In this document: positions 53,901 to 62,391 of the stretch, one piece after another | Layout: each line of letters opens with the position of its first letter | Numbering within the stretch: the stretch's first letter is position 1 | NCBI RefSeq assembly: GCF_003097535.1 | Contig: NZ_CP029187.1 | Location: forward strand, 1,364,001 to 1,428,000 | Origin: Flavobacterium pallidum | Lineage (GTDB): Bacteria > Bacteroidota > Bacteroidia > Flavobacteriales > Flavobacteriaceae | Reading direction: 5' to 3' | Length of the DNA: 64,000 bases | Translations under genes and position numbers: made by a program | Notes under the pieces: model-generated | Database searches by the model: none | Told to the model about the DNA's origin: nothing | Seen by the model: the letters and a program-made list of their open reading frames with translations, nothing else

Positions 53901-56260
53901 GCACATTCGTCATTTACTGGTTTTGTAGTAAATGTTTTAGGATTCAGTACAGGCCATGTACTTGCGTCAGAATCTGAGCAAAGCGAACGCACATAATAAA
54001 CGTATTTGGTTTGCGGCTCGAGCCCCGTAAGCGTATAAGGATTGGTATTGGCAATGCGGTAAGCCCCGGTTCCGGTTACAGGACTGCCGTTTATGGGCTG
54101 CGGACCTCCTTGCGGGACGGCATATACTTCCCATTGGATAGCGTTGCCATTCTCTGTCCATGCCAATTGTACCGAAGTTTGTGTTATTGTGTTAGCAGTG
54201 ACCTCAAGTGCAGAAGGTTTCGGGCAGGATGGCGGTTCACAGCTTCCCATACTGCTGTAAAGCGCCTCAAGCGGATTTCCCTGGCCGGGCAATTTGGCAT
54301 AAATAATATCTGCATATGGATTTTGAATCGAAACCCCAATCTCTTCCGGAGCAGTTCCGGCGACGCTCCAATACAAATCAAAAGGGACATTGTTGCATAA
54401 AGGAACAGTGACAACCGTCGGTCCTCCGCCGGTAATAGTCTGGCCTATAGTCATGATAACGATGCCGTTCTGCCTAACCTGCATCCGCGCACCATTCCAT
54501 CCATTTACGCCGGTATCGGTCATGACGAATTTGTAATTGCACTTATTTGCGGGTTCACAGGTGATGGTGTTAAACATAAATGGCCCTGCCCATTTGCTCT
54601 TTACGCCCGGCGAGCAAACCGTCCTGATATAATAGGAGTAAATGGTTGCTGCTGTCAGCGTCCCTGAAGGCAATCCTAACGGTGATGCCGATGATACCGG
54701 AATCAGCAATGAACCATTTGACAGGTCAGGGTTTGCTGCTGGCGGAACGGTAGACGGTTGGTCTGTTATGCCTGGTACCAAAAGTATTTCCCAGGCGTTG
54801 TCTGCCGGGGTTCCTTTCTGCCAGGACAAAGACGCACTTGTAGCTGTTATTAAAGACACGGACAACGACATTGGCCTGACACATAGGGGCAATGTAGTGA
54901 AATTTCCTGCTACAGACCAGTTCGAATCTATAGGGGCGCAGTTGGCCCTTACATATACTTCATACATTGTATCATCATCAAGTCCATTCAGTGTATACGG
55001 GTTTGTGCTAATGCCGCTATGGGTTGGAATAGCATTCACATCAGGGGCCGGGCTGCCTGAGGGCACTACATAAAGATCCCAGGACGTTATTGCCGGTGAT
55101 GACCAGCTAATCTTGGCTCCACTGGTGGTAACGTCGCTTGCCGAAACCGAATCGGGCACGATGTCACATTGGGGTGTGCTGCAATTTCCTGTCCCTGAAT
55201 ACACGACGGTACCTGCGGCCCCTGTTCCGGCTGACTTCGAAAATATATTTTGCCCAAACGGATTCAGGACATCAATGATCTTATTCTGCGGGTTTACACC
55301 GGCAATATTCCAATACAGGTCAAATGGGACACCGTTGCATAACGGTACCGTTACATCTACAGGTCCTTGCCCGGTAGAAAAAGTGGAGCCTAAAATGGCA
55401 ACAACAATACCGTTTTGGCGTACCTGCATCCGCGTCTGCCCCCATGCGCCGCTTGTCGTACTAAGTCGGAAAGTGTAATTACAGGTATTTACCGCTTCGC
55501 AAACCTGGGTATTGAACGCATATGGCCCTGCCCAGTCCGTAAACATTCCGGAATTTTCCATGCATTCAGACCTTACCCAAAATTGATATTGCGTGCCAGG
55601 ACTTAAATCCGACAATGTTAACGAATCTGTATTGCTCGTATACTGGCCTTGGCCTGTAGGGATACTACTCCCCAATGGCTGCACTGCAATCTCCTGAGAA
55701 GGGAAAAAGCCACTGTTCCAGGACAATTCAGCTTGCGTAGTTGTGATTGCTGAAGCAGATAAAAAAACAGGCTTCGGGCTACACAGGTGTTCCTGTACCA
55801 GCAATGTATAGTTAAAGGATTGCGTGGCGCCGCTTGATGAAATTACGATGATGTAAGGTTGTCCTGCTACCGCATTGAGCGTCAAAGAACGGCTATTGCT
55901 GTTGGCATTTGCTACTCCCGCAACACAGGTATTGCCCAACCAGCTACAATTGGCGTATACGAAGATGGAGGAATTGGTGGCTGTGGGCGTCATCGAAATG
56001 CTTAATTCACTATTTGTGGCAGGAGTATAACTATAAAAAACCTCATTGCCTGCAAGGTAATTGGTCGCTGCAGGTACCGCCCCGCATGACGTGCCCTGCG
56101 GAGTATCGAAGCTATCACCATAATCTCCGGTGTTCCCGCTCGCCTGATAGGGCAGTGAGGTAATGATGATCGGATCGCTACAGGTATTTCCAACTTGCGA
56201 AAATGCAGTTGTAAAAAAAATCAAAAATGCGCAGATGCCTAGGTGTAATCGTGTTTTCAT
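50957..56260 (-). CDS. Multidomain secreted protein: FN3, PPC-like, choice-of-anchor L and type A sorting domain
   Basis: A 1767-residue type IX cargo protein. In order: signal peptide (HLGICAFLIFFTTAFSQ); PPC-like domain (about 24-157); FN3 (163-250); unnamed module 1 (254-360, TRMQVRQNG); FN3 (366-456 and 463-565); unnamed module 2 (569-676, ARMQVRQNG); FN3 (682-780). Two PPC-like domains with NDEC and DDDVWF follow (783-913, 922-1046), then a choice-of-anchor L-like domain (about 1052-1260, FLFASEEYGSF, DAFAFLLTD), a repeat-like DUF11/DUF7619 region (YDPNDKQ, FQNTGTFNALNVRIEDVL, ADIHFDANPPITTN), and a type A sorting domain (LFPNPASQHVQI, LAKGVYMVEI). The start at 56260 begins the signal peptide; the longer frame upstream is rejected. 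Its function is unknown; a surface-bound or released adhesin or enzyme scaffold is likely. Confidence 0.88.
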   Translation of the reverse strand: MKTRLHLGICAFLIFFTTAFSQVGNTCSDPIIITSLPYQASGNTGDYGDSFDTPQGTSCGAVPAATNYLAGNEVFYSYTPATNSELSISMTPTATNSSIFVYANCSWLGNTCVAGVANANSNSRSLTLNAVAGQPYIIVISSSGATQSFNYTLLVQEHLCSPKPVFLSASAITTTQAELSWNSGFFPSQEIAVQPLGSSIPTGQGQYTSNTDSLTLSDLSPGTQYQFWVRSECMENSGMFTDWAGPYAFNTQVCEAVNTCNYTFRLSTTSGAWGQTRMQVRQNGIVVAILGSTFSTGQGPVDVTVPLCNGVPFDLYWNIAGVNPQNKIIDVLNPFGQNIFSKSAGTGAAGTVVYSGTGNCSTPQCDIVPDSVSASDVTTSGAKISWSSPAITSWDLYVVPSGSPAPDVNAIPTHSGISTNPYTLNGLDDDTMYEVYVRANCAPIDSNWSVAGNFTTLPLCVRPMSLSVSLITATSASLSWQKGTPADNAWEILLVPGITDQPSTVPPAANPDLSNGSLLIPVSSASPLGLPSGTLTAATIYSYYIRTVCSPGVKSKWAGPFMFNTITCEPANKCNYKFVMTDTGVNGWNGARMQVRQNGIVIMTIGQTITGGGPTVVTVPLCNNVPFDLYWSVAGTAPEEIGVSIQNPYADIIYAKLPGQGNPLEALYSSMGSCEPPSCPKPSALEVTANTITQTSVQLAWTENGNAIQWEVYAVPQGGPQPINGSPVTGTGAYRIANTNPYTLTGLEPQTKYVYYVRSLCSDSDASTWPVLNPKTFTTKPVNDECAGAITVLANTSRDCTFFANGSTLGATRSLPNTAPVCPGNTDDDVWFSFLATSTTQIITISDIVATAPAALDINHTLYAGSDCSALTQLYCSNANVSVATNLTVGSYYKIRVYTAGGNVSESATFKICVTTPDPVTNDECSAAIFVPMSVDMSCSNAVHGAITGATPSAMASTCAGTEDDDVWFTFVAQSPTLNIALSNITGTTGNLVHSLYHGDCNSGTLLYCSDPEVSIAENLIIGDTYYIRVWTASNLLEDVTFDVCIRALTTPLNVSTTQYTPGQLVSNVLINNPCVEISNVTSTTGTDFGSVNGIGYFTNPISNDFFPLSSGLLLTTGDALLAGGHNVTILSEGTDSWTGDSDLEIVTNMDQASHNASVLEFDFTTPTAYMSFNFLFASEEYGSFQCQYSDAFAFLLTDLITGQTKNLAVLPDNITPISVITIRDQAYNDGCQSMNPEFFGHFFSGDLNNENFSAINFSGQTQVMTAASPIEPNHPYHIKLVIADRGDNAYDSAVFIQAGSFASGPPECTDKLKVTAFIDENANGTREDTEIPFTYGSFSYQQNNAGEINHISTPLGMYTLYDSDPLNTYDFNYVVDPEFQPYFSAGTTSFNDVNIPDGSGTTELLFPITVLQSYSNPTISILPISSPRPGFQYSNKIVYTNLGMTTTSGTITFTRDASVTIASISEPGANTTANGFTYDFSNLLPHETRSFMVTMDVPNIPVVHLGQQLTTSAVISAPSGDVNINNNTFSNTQTVIGSYDPNDKQESHGGKININQFTADDYLYYTIRFQNTGTFNALNVRIEDVLEAQIDPESIRMVSASHNYVMERIDNKVSWYFDYIQLPSMFQNEEMSHGYITFRVKLLPGFEVGDVISNTADIHFDANPPITTNTIQTTFEIPLATGILDASDILLFPNPASQHVQIALVNTAEDIADVTIFDMLGKSIVTRKGIGSRQTDINVSHLAKGVYMVEIVTENHLKQLKKLVIQ

Positions 56261-56276
56261 GTTTTTGGATTTCAGG

Positions 56277-56284
56277 CAAATATA
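56277..56284 (-). promoter_or_regulatory. Putative -7 box (TATATTTG) of the 1767-residue cargo gene
   Basis: The minus strand reads TATATTTG, a full match to TAnnTTTG, 16 nt before the start. A TTTC 21 nt further upstream could be a degenerate -33. It also supports the 56260 start. Confidence 0.5.
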
Positions 56285-56328
56285 ATTGTTTTGCCTGTAT
56301 GATAAGAAACCGCAACGTAAATAAATAA

Positions 56329-57537
56329 CTACATATTGCACGCAACAATATAACCGGATGTCCAGGCATTCTGGAAGTTAAAGCCGCCGGTGATCGCATC
56401 GATATTGACGATTTCACCTGCAAAAAACAAATTGTTGTGCAGCTTGCTTTCCATGGTCTTAAAATTGATTTCACGCAGGTCAACCCCTCCAGCGGTAACA
56501 AATTCCTCCTTAAAGGTGCTTTTGCCTTTCACTTCGAAGCTGCTTTGTGTAAGTGATGACGCCAAATCCTGAAGTTGCATTTTGGAAAGATCGGCCCATT
56601 TGGCCTCCAGTTGTATACCGGCTGCTAAAACGATGCTTTCCCACAAACGGTTAGGGAAGGCAAAGGGCGATTTTTTAGAAACCGTTTTCTTCGCGTGCTC
56701 TTGTTTGAGGTTGCGTAAGGTATTTTCAGCTTCTGCCGAATCGATGTCATTGAGCCAATTCACAAAAATGGTAAACTGATATTTTTTTTCGGCTAAAATC
56801 CTTGCACCCCAGGCGGAAAGCTTCAGGATTGCCGGGCCGCTCATGCCCCAATGGGTGATTAAAAGCGGCCCCGTGGAAGTCAGTTTCGTATCTTTCACCT
56901 TTACCGAAACCATAGCCGAAATGCCCGGTAAGTCTTTAATCCGCGGATCTTTGATGTTGAAAGTGAACAGCGAAGGCACCGGATGTACGATGGAATGCCC
57001 CAATCCCTGGAGCATTTCCCATATTTTAGGATTGCTTCCGGTGGCCATGATCAGTTTTTCACACAAGAAGTTTTGCTGTTTGGTTTCGATTTTCCAATGG
57101 TTACCACTTTTTATGATTTGGCTTACGCTTTGGCCTGTCAACACTTTTATGCCTAATTGATGCACGGCATCCTGAAAACAGTCAATAATGGTTTGTGATG
57201 AGTCTGAAAGGGGGAACATACGCCCGTCCTCTTCAATCTTAAGTGCCACACCATGCGATTCAAACCACGCGATGGTATCTCCCGATGCAAATTGGTGGAA
57301 CGGGCCACGCAGTTCCTTTTCGCCGCGCGGATAAAACTTCACGAGTTCATTCGGTTCGAAACACGCATGCGTCACATTGCAGCGCCCTCCGCCTGAAATC
57401 CTGACTTTCGTCAATACTTCCTGCCCGCGCTCTAAAATCGCCACTTTCAGCAACGGATTTTTCTCCGCAATATTGATTGCCGTAAAAAAGCCGGCAGCGC
57501 CGCCACCGATGATGATGATGTCAAAATCCTGGTTCAT
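56329..57537 (-). CDS. FAD-dependent oxidoreductase, HI0933 family
   Basis: A 402-residue flavoprotein of the HI0933/BaiN-like family. It has an N-terminal FAD-binding Rossmann motif (IIIIGGGAAGFFTAINIAE), the RISGGGRCNVTHAC loop, LIMATGSNPK, HPVPSLFTF, and the C-terminal FAGEIVNIDAITGGFNFQNAW with EEFVTAGGV. The family is common but its physiological substrates are mostly unknown. The ATG overlaps the stop of the phosphodiesterase gene (ATGA, 4 nt), so the two are translationally coupled. Confidence 0.9.
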   Translation of the reverse strand: MNQDFDIIIIGGGAAGFFTAINIAEKNPLLKVAILERGQEVLTKVRISGGGRCNVTHACFEPNELVKFYPRGEKELRGPFHQFASGDTIAWFESHGVALKIEEDGRMFPLSDSSQTIIDCFQDAVHQLGIKVLTGQSVSQIIKSGNHWKIETKQQNFLCEKLIMATGSNPKIWEMLQGLGHSIVHPVPSLFTFNIKDPRIKDLPGISAMVSVKVKDTKLTSTGPLLITHWGMSGPAILKLSAWGARILAEKKYQFTIFVNWLNDIDSAEAENTLRNLKQEHAKKTVSKKSPFAFPNRLWESIVLAAGIQLEAKWADLSKMQLQDLASSLTQSSFEVKGKSTFKEEFVTAGGVDLREINFKTMESKLHNNLFFAGEIVNIDAITGGFNFQNAWTSGYIVACNM

Positions 57538-58223
57538 ATGCGGTCGGGAAAATCGGTGATGATGGCACTTACGCCAAATATTTTCAGGTTTTGAATGTCC
57601 TCAGTTTCATTGGCTGTCCATGCAAAAACCTTGAAATCCTGTTGTAAAATTTCGGTATTTTCCTTGTTCAGCAAATGAAATTGCGGATGTATGGTTTCAG
57701 CGTTGATGGTTTTGGCGAAAGCCGCGGCCAACTCCAGATCGGTTTCTGTCAAAACGCCAATAGGAATTTCCGGATGCAGCTGCCGTACGTGTTGAAGCGC
57801 GGTCCAATCAAATGATGAAATCAGGAATTCATGGAATTCCCAGCTATTCGCAACATAGTTTTCAATCAATCGCAAAACCGGCTCGGCTGCTTCGGCGACT
57901 TTCAGTTCTATGTTAATCAATGCGCGATGGTCAACCAAATCAAAAACTTCGGAAAGCAATGGGATGCCGTGTGCGCCGTCAATCCTCATTTCTTTTAATT
58001 CGGAAGAAGCCAATGCAGATATAACCCCACTTTGCCCGGTAACCCGATCTGTCGTATGATCGTGAATTACAAAAATGTTGCCGTCTGCTGAAAGGTGTAC
58101 GTCGAGTTCGATGCCCTGGCAGCCCATTAAAATCGCTTTTTCAAAAGCTATCAGCGTGTTTTCAGGGGCATAACCTTTGGCACCGCGGTGTCCAATCTTC
58201 AGGATTTTACTCATTTTGGCCAT
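57534..58223 (-). CDS. Glycerophosphodiester phosphodiesterase
   Basis: Hydrolyses glycerophosphodiesters to glycerol 3-phosphate and an alcohol. The 229-residue TIM barrel has KIGHRGAKGYAPENTLIAFE with the catalytic His and Arg, GIELDVHLSADGNIFVIHDHTTDRVTG with the metal-binding Glu/Asp and second His, and INIELK. No signal peptide, so it is probably cytoplasmic. A start at residue 4 (58214) is an alternative. It lies 14 nt after the amylase gene in the glycosidase operon. Confidence 0.93.
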   Translation of the reverse strand: MAKMSKILKIGHRGAKGYAPENTLIAFEKAILMGCQGIELDVHLSADGNIFVIHDHTTDRVTGQSGVISALASSELKEMRIDGAHGIPLLSEVFDLVDHRALINIELKVAEAAEPVLRLIENYVANSWEFHEFLISSFDWTALQHVRQLHPEIPIGVLTETDLELAAAFAKTINAETIHPQFHLLNKENTEILQQDFKVFAWTANETEDIQNLKIFGVSAIITDFPDRI

Positions 58224-58237
58224 TGTATGCAGCGAAA

Positions 58238-59893
58238 TTAAATCTTTTCGAGCAAAACAATATCCGATTGGGAATCAATAATCACTTTGCCGTTTGAAAC
58301 CGTCGCTTTTTTACCGGAATAAGCATCGCGTACCTTAGTTCCGTTTTTGAAAATTTTACCCACAGGGATTTCCTTTTTTCCTTTTGCAAGGCTTAAGCCA
58401 ACCACCACGGCATCCGAATATTTTCCATTTGAAAAAGTCCTGCTGAAGGTATAAGGTGAAACAGAAATCTGTTTGTGAATGCCAGCACCCACAGCAGTAT
58501 GGTTTTTCCTGAACTGCCCGATTTTCTGCCAATGTGCCAATATTTTCTGCGTTTCAGCATTGGTTTTGATGTCATCCCAATTCATGAAGGACCGCAGCGT
58601 TGCATCGCCTTCAGTACCTTTAATCACGAGTGAACGCGCAGTTTCATCACCATAATATGTTTGCGAAACGCCGGGAGCAAGCAATAGCTTTATTGCACTT
58701 TCATAAGGTTTTTCACGCTTGGCATCGAAAGGCGCGCCGTCATCGTGTGACGAAATGTAATTCAGGACGCTGAAACCCTTCAGTTCACCGTGGAGTTTTT
58801 CGGAATATTTTGAAAACAATGCTTCATAATCCAATTGCGCGGCATTCCACTTGAATTCGAAATTGATCATGTTGTTGAAACCATTTTCAAAATAATTCAC
58901 TTTCCTATCCCCAAAATCAAACAACTGCCCACCGCTGATGCCGTAATTGTATACTTCGGCAATCGTGTAGAAACCATTATTGTCCAATACTTTCTTAGGA
59001 TTTTTCTTTTTCCAAAGTTCAAAAGCGTAAGTGCATTGCATCTTAAAATCAGCCCAAACGCCCTCATCGGTATGCTTTACGGTATCGGCGCGGTAGCCAT
59101 CAATCCCGAATTCCGAAACATAATCGGTAAGCCATTTGATGATGTAGTTTTTCGGCGTACGCTTATATCCTGTCCTTTTGAAAAATGCTTCCAGTGACTG
59201 CATTTCCTGTTCGTAACGGCCTTCATTTTTCCATTTTTCAATAAGGAAATCTGGGATGCCTACTTCTTCGTTGCTTTCGGTTTTCACATCCGGAAGGTTT
59301 TTGACCAAAGTGCAGGCGGTAGTGCCTTCAAACGATTTGTAATCACATTGCGGCCCTGTACGAACCCAGCCTTCCGGCCAAACGGTATCGACATCGGTCA
59401 CCGGCCCGGTATGGTTGATGACGCCGTCGAGCAAAATCCTGATGCCGTGAGCGTGCGCTTTTTCGACCAATTCCTTTAAATCTTTTTTGGTGCCGAAATT
59501 CGGATCAAGTGCTGTCCAGTCGCGTGTCCAATATCCGTGGAAACCATAGGTCAGGCCAGTACCTTCATCTACACCGTCGTGAATCTGTTCGACGATCGGC
59601 GTAAACCAGATGGCATTCACACCCAGTTTGTCAAAATAACCTTCGTCGATTTTCTGGATGATGCCGCGCAGATCGCCGCCTTCAAAACCACGCAGTTTGC
59701 CCGTTTTCTTTTCCCGTCCGAAATAGGTTTGCCTGTCCGGATTTCCATTACAGAAACGGTCGGTCATCAGGAAATACAGGTTCGCGCCTTCCCAGATGAA
59801 TGGTTTTTCGGCCGGAGCTTTTTTGGTTTTTTGCTTTTGTGCGACAGCGGCACCCGTGAAAAGGAGTAAAGCCATAACGATTATTTTTTTCAT
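58238..59893 (-). CDS. Secreted alpha-amylase family protein (GH13)
   Basis: Acts on alpha-1,4-glucans. The 551-residue product has a signal peptide (KKIIVMALLLFTGAAVAQ). The four GH13 regions are: I LLDGVINH; II GIDGYRADTVKH with nucleophile D270; III IAEVYN with acid/base E313; IV SSHDD with D384. The barrel begins LYFLMTDRFCNGNP, and a C-terminal beta domain follows. Predicted location is the periplasm or outer membrane. The start shares its first base with the last base of the GH31 stop (TGATG). Exact specificity (amylase, cyclomaltodextrinase or neopullulanase type) cannot be fixed. Confidence 0.92.
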   Translation of the reverse strand: MKKIIVMALLLFTGAAVAQKQKTKKAPAEKPFIWEGANLYFLMTDRFCNGNPDRQTYFGREKKTGKLRGFEGGDLRGIIQKIDEGYFDKLGVNAIWFTPIVEQIHDGVDEGTGLTYGFHGYWTRDWTALDPNFGTKKDLKELVEKAHAHGIRILLDGVINHTGPVTDVDTVWPEGWVRTGPQCDYKSFEGTTACTLVKNLPDVKTESNEEVGIPDFLIEKWKNEGRYEQEMQSLEAFFKRTGYKRTPKNYIIKWLTDYVSEFGIDGYRADTVKHTDEGVWADFKMQCTYAFELWKKKNPKKVLDNNGFYTIAEVYNYGISGGQLFDFGDRKVNYFENGFNNMINFEFKWNAAQLDYEALFSKYSEKLHGELKGFSVLNYISSHDDGAPFDAKREKPYESAIKLLLAPGVSQTYYGDETARSLVIKGTEGDATLRSFMNWDDIKTNAETQKILAHWQKIGQFRKNHTAVGAGIHKQISVSPYTFSRTFSNGKYSDAVVVGLSLAKGKKEIPVGKIFKNGTKVRDAYSGKKATVSNGKVIIDSQSDIVLLEKI

Positions 59894-62292
59894 CAGAATT
59901 GAATTTTGATTTCAGTATTTCCGGGATTAATGTTAAGGTCAAAATGCAACGGACCTCCGTCTGCATCGGGATTGATGGTATTACCCCCAACGGAAATTTG
60001 TGGTAATATCGTCATGCCATGCAGGAAAATACGATATTTTTTGTTATTAACAATGTAGTCTTTGTTAGGTTGGTCATTGATCTTGATTGTAAATCCTTTT
60101 TTGTCAACTATAGAAGCGAACGTCAGCATTTCATATGTTCCTTTTTCAAATGCATCGGGAGTTAAACCGTCATCGAGGTAGAGTTCAAGCTTGCTGTTTT
60201 TTACATCTGCATCATAATAATAATGGATTTCCAGATCGGTTTGCGAATAGGCTTCGGTATTTTGTACGACTTTGCTCATCGGAATGAAAGCGCCGCCGCG
60301 GACGTAAACGGGAATGTGGTCCTCAGCAGTTTTTACAGTCTCGGTTTTACCGCCCAAATGTTTTTCCTGGTTGTCGAAGAAATCAAACCATTGACTCCCT
60401 TTCGGGAAATAAACAACAGTTTCCTTTTCGCCGGATTTCACAACCGGCGTCACAAGAAAATCGTTGCCCCAAAGGTATGTCTGGCTTTTTGCAATAAGAT
60501 TTTCATTCGTTGATTCTTCAAAAAGCAATGGACGCATCAAAGGCATGCCTGTTTTATGGTTTTCAAAAGCGATATTGTAATTGTATGGCAAAAGACGGTA
60601 CCGCAATTCGATGATTTTTTTCGCTTTTTCTTTCGTAATGATGTCTTTATAAACCGCTTCCGAAGCGACGGCTTCCTGCGCATGCGGACGGAAAACCGGT
60701 TGGAACACGCCGTATTGCAACCAACGCAGGTACAATTCGTTGTCGTTGTAATCCCCAGCAAATCCGCCCAGATCGGAATGCATATACCCCATGCCCTGCA
60801 TGCCCATTTCGAGTGAAATTTCCATCTGGCCTGACAATCCGCCCCAACTGCGGCTCACATCACCGCTCCACGGAATCATCCCATAACGCTGGGAACCTGT
60901 ATAACCCGAGCGCATCAGGATAAACGGACGTTGGTTCGGGAAATCTTTTTGATAGCCTTCGAACACCATTTTGGCCCAGTTGTGCCCGTAAATGTTATGG
61001 ACTTCATCGGCTTTTCCTTTTGCGGTAAATGCTTCGGATGGGAAAACTTCTGGTTCGCCCAAATCGCCCCAGACACCGGCGATGCCCATTTTGCCCAGGT
61101 TTTTATAAATATCCCAAAACCAGGTTTTTGCGTCAGGCTTAAAAACATCCACCAAACCGGTATTCCCGAAGTAGAAATCGTAAGTAAATGGTGTTCCCGT
61201 TGCATCGGTGGCAAGTACTTTTTTATCGACGGCTTCCTGCCATTTGGAGGAAGTGGTCAGGATGAACGGCTCTGTGATAAGGACGGTTTTGATGCCTTTG
61301 TCTTTTAAACCGGAAATCATTTTTTCAGGATTTGGGAAATTGTCCTTGTCGAATTCGAGATTACCCATGGTGCCTTTGATGGTTTTCCCGAACCAATACA
61401 AATCGAAAATCATCGCATCGACCGGGATTTTATCATCAATGAAATGTTTTGCGGTATTGTCTGCCATTTCCTGGTCGCGGTACCCGAAACGGCTCGCGAA
61501 ATTCCCAAATGCCCAACGCGGCGGCAACGGCTGTCGTCCGGTTAATGCGGTGTAATTTTCCATCAGTTTTGGCCAGCTGTCGGCTGCAATGACCTGATAG
61601 GTTTTCCTTCCTGAAATGGTTTCGTAAGCTAAAGTATTGTCTTTTTTGCTGTCCAGATCCAGGTAGCCGATAGCGGGATTGTCAAAATGTACGGCGTAAA
61701 TTTTTGAAGAAAGTACCAATGGCATGGTGAAATTCATCAGCTCTGCGCGGCTTTCATAACCATACGATGCGCGATTGTACAGTTGCAGGCGGTGGCCCCG
61801 GCGGTTCATGCCCAGTACGCGTGCCCCGCCGCCGTATAAAGCTTCATCCTTATCGAGATTGAAATTGAGTGTTTCCAAGTGCTGTGTTTTCCCATCATTT
61901 CCGGTTTCGGATTTTTTGGCATAGCCGTTTTTCTCGGAAAGCAGCAGTTTGTTTTTATAGGAATACGAAATGTGGAAAGGCGATTTTGTGATGGCTACGT
62001 TTATTCCGGCCGATGATAATGTGATCGTGCCATTTTTTTCAGAAGTCTTACCGATTTTAGATTGTGCCGTGAGAACAACAGCATGCGACTCTGGGTTAAA
62101 AATTTCGCCTGTGGGCAGGAAGGTGGTTTCGACGATGGATTCATTGTAAAAATGGATCAGGTATTTCCCATCGGAAACGGAAACTTCGAGTCCGTTTGGT
62201 GTTTTTTTAAAGCTTTTAAAAGTGCGGACATCCTGTGCTGTGGCGGCAATCGTAAAATGGAAAAGCGCGATTATTGAAAAAAGGTTTTTCAT
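59893..62292 (-). CDS. Alpha-glucosidase family protein (GH31)
   Basis: Releases terminal glucose from alpha-glucan oligosaccharides. The 799-residue product has a signal peptide (FSIIALFHFTIAATAQ), an N-terminal beta-sandwich (FGNFASRFGY leads into the barrel), the GH31 nucleophile in GVWGDLGEPE (D410), the acid/base in IPWSGDVSRSWGGL (D478), and distal DUF5110-like beta domains. The start at 62292 (MKNLFSIIAL) is chosen: the longer frame to 62325 reads into a 77-nt repeat and would put 11 residues before the signal. It lies between two GH13 genes. Confidence 0.93.
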   Translation of the reverse strand: MKNLFSIIALFHFTIAATAQDVRTFKSFKKTPNGLEVSVSDGKYLIHFYNESIVETTFLPTGEIFNPESHAVVLTAQSKIGKTSEKNGTITLSSAGINVAITKSPFHISYSYKNKLLLSEKNGYAKKSETGNDGKTQHLETLNFNLDKDEALYGGGARVLGMNRRGHRLQLYNRASYGYESRAELMNFTMPLVLSSKIYAVHFDNPAIGYLDLDSKKDNTLAYETISGRKTYQVIAADSWPKLMENYTALTGRQPLPPRWAFGNFASRFGYRDQEMADNTAKHFIDDKIPVDAMIFDLYWFGKTIKGTMGNLEFDKDNFPNPEKMISGLKDKGIKTVLITEPFILTTSSKWQEAVDKKVLATDATGTPFTYDFYFGNTGLVDVFKPDAKTWFWDIYKNLGKMGIAGVWGDLGEPEVFPSEAFTAKGKADEVHNIYGHNWAKMVFEGYQKDFPNQRPFILMRSGYTGSQRYGMIPWSGDVSRSWGGLSGQMEISLEMGMQGMGYMHSDLGGFAGDYNDNELYLRWLQYGVFQPVFRPHAQEAVASEAVYKDIITKEKAKKIIELRYRLLPYNYNIAFENHKTGMPLMRPLLFEESTNENLIAKSQTYLWGNDFLVTPVVKSGEKETVVYFPKGSQWFDFFDNQEKHLGGKTETVKTAEDHIPVYVRGGAFIPMSKVVQNTEAYSQTDLEIHYYYDADVKNSKLELYLDDGLTPDAFEKGTYEMLTFASIVDKKGFTIKINDQPNKDYIVNNKKYRIFLHGMTILPQISVGGNTINPDADGGPLHFDLNINPGNTEIKIQF

Positions 62293-62304
62293 GATGTGGT
62301 GTTT

Positions 62305-62381
62305 TAGCCCCGATGGAAGCGGCATCCTTTTTCCTGCTTTTTTAGCAGGGAAAAGATACAGCGGACAGCGGGATCAGCTCC
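62305..62381 (+). repeat. 77-nt structured intergenic element, copy B
   Basis: Begins TAGCCCCGAT and ends GATCAGCTCC. Its 12-bp stem (62327-62338 with 62344-62355, one G-T) and 5-nt T loop occupy the same positions as in copy A. It lies between the partial amylase and the GH31 gene, antisense to their transcription. Confidence 0.85.
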
Positions 62382-62391
62382 TGAAAAAAAA

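Noticed and set aside
56261..56341. Longer N-terminus (27 residues) for the 1767-residue cargo
   Set aside because: It runs through a -7 promoter box and overlaps the flavoprotein gene; the signal peptide starts at 56260.
62293..62325. Longer N-terminus for the GH31 enzyme
   Set aside because: The 11 extra residues are translated partly from the 77-nt repeat and would precede a normal signal peptide.
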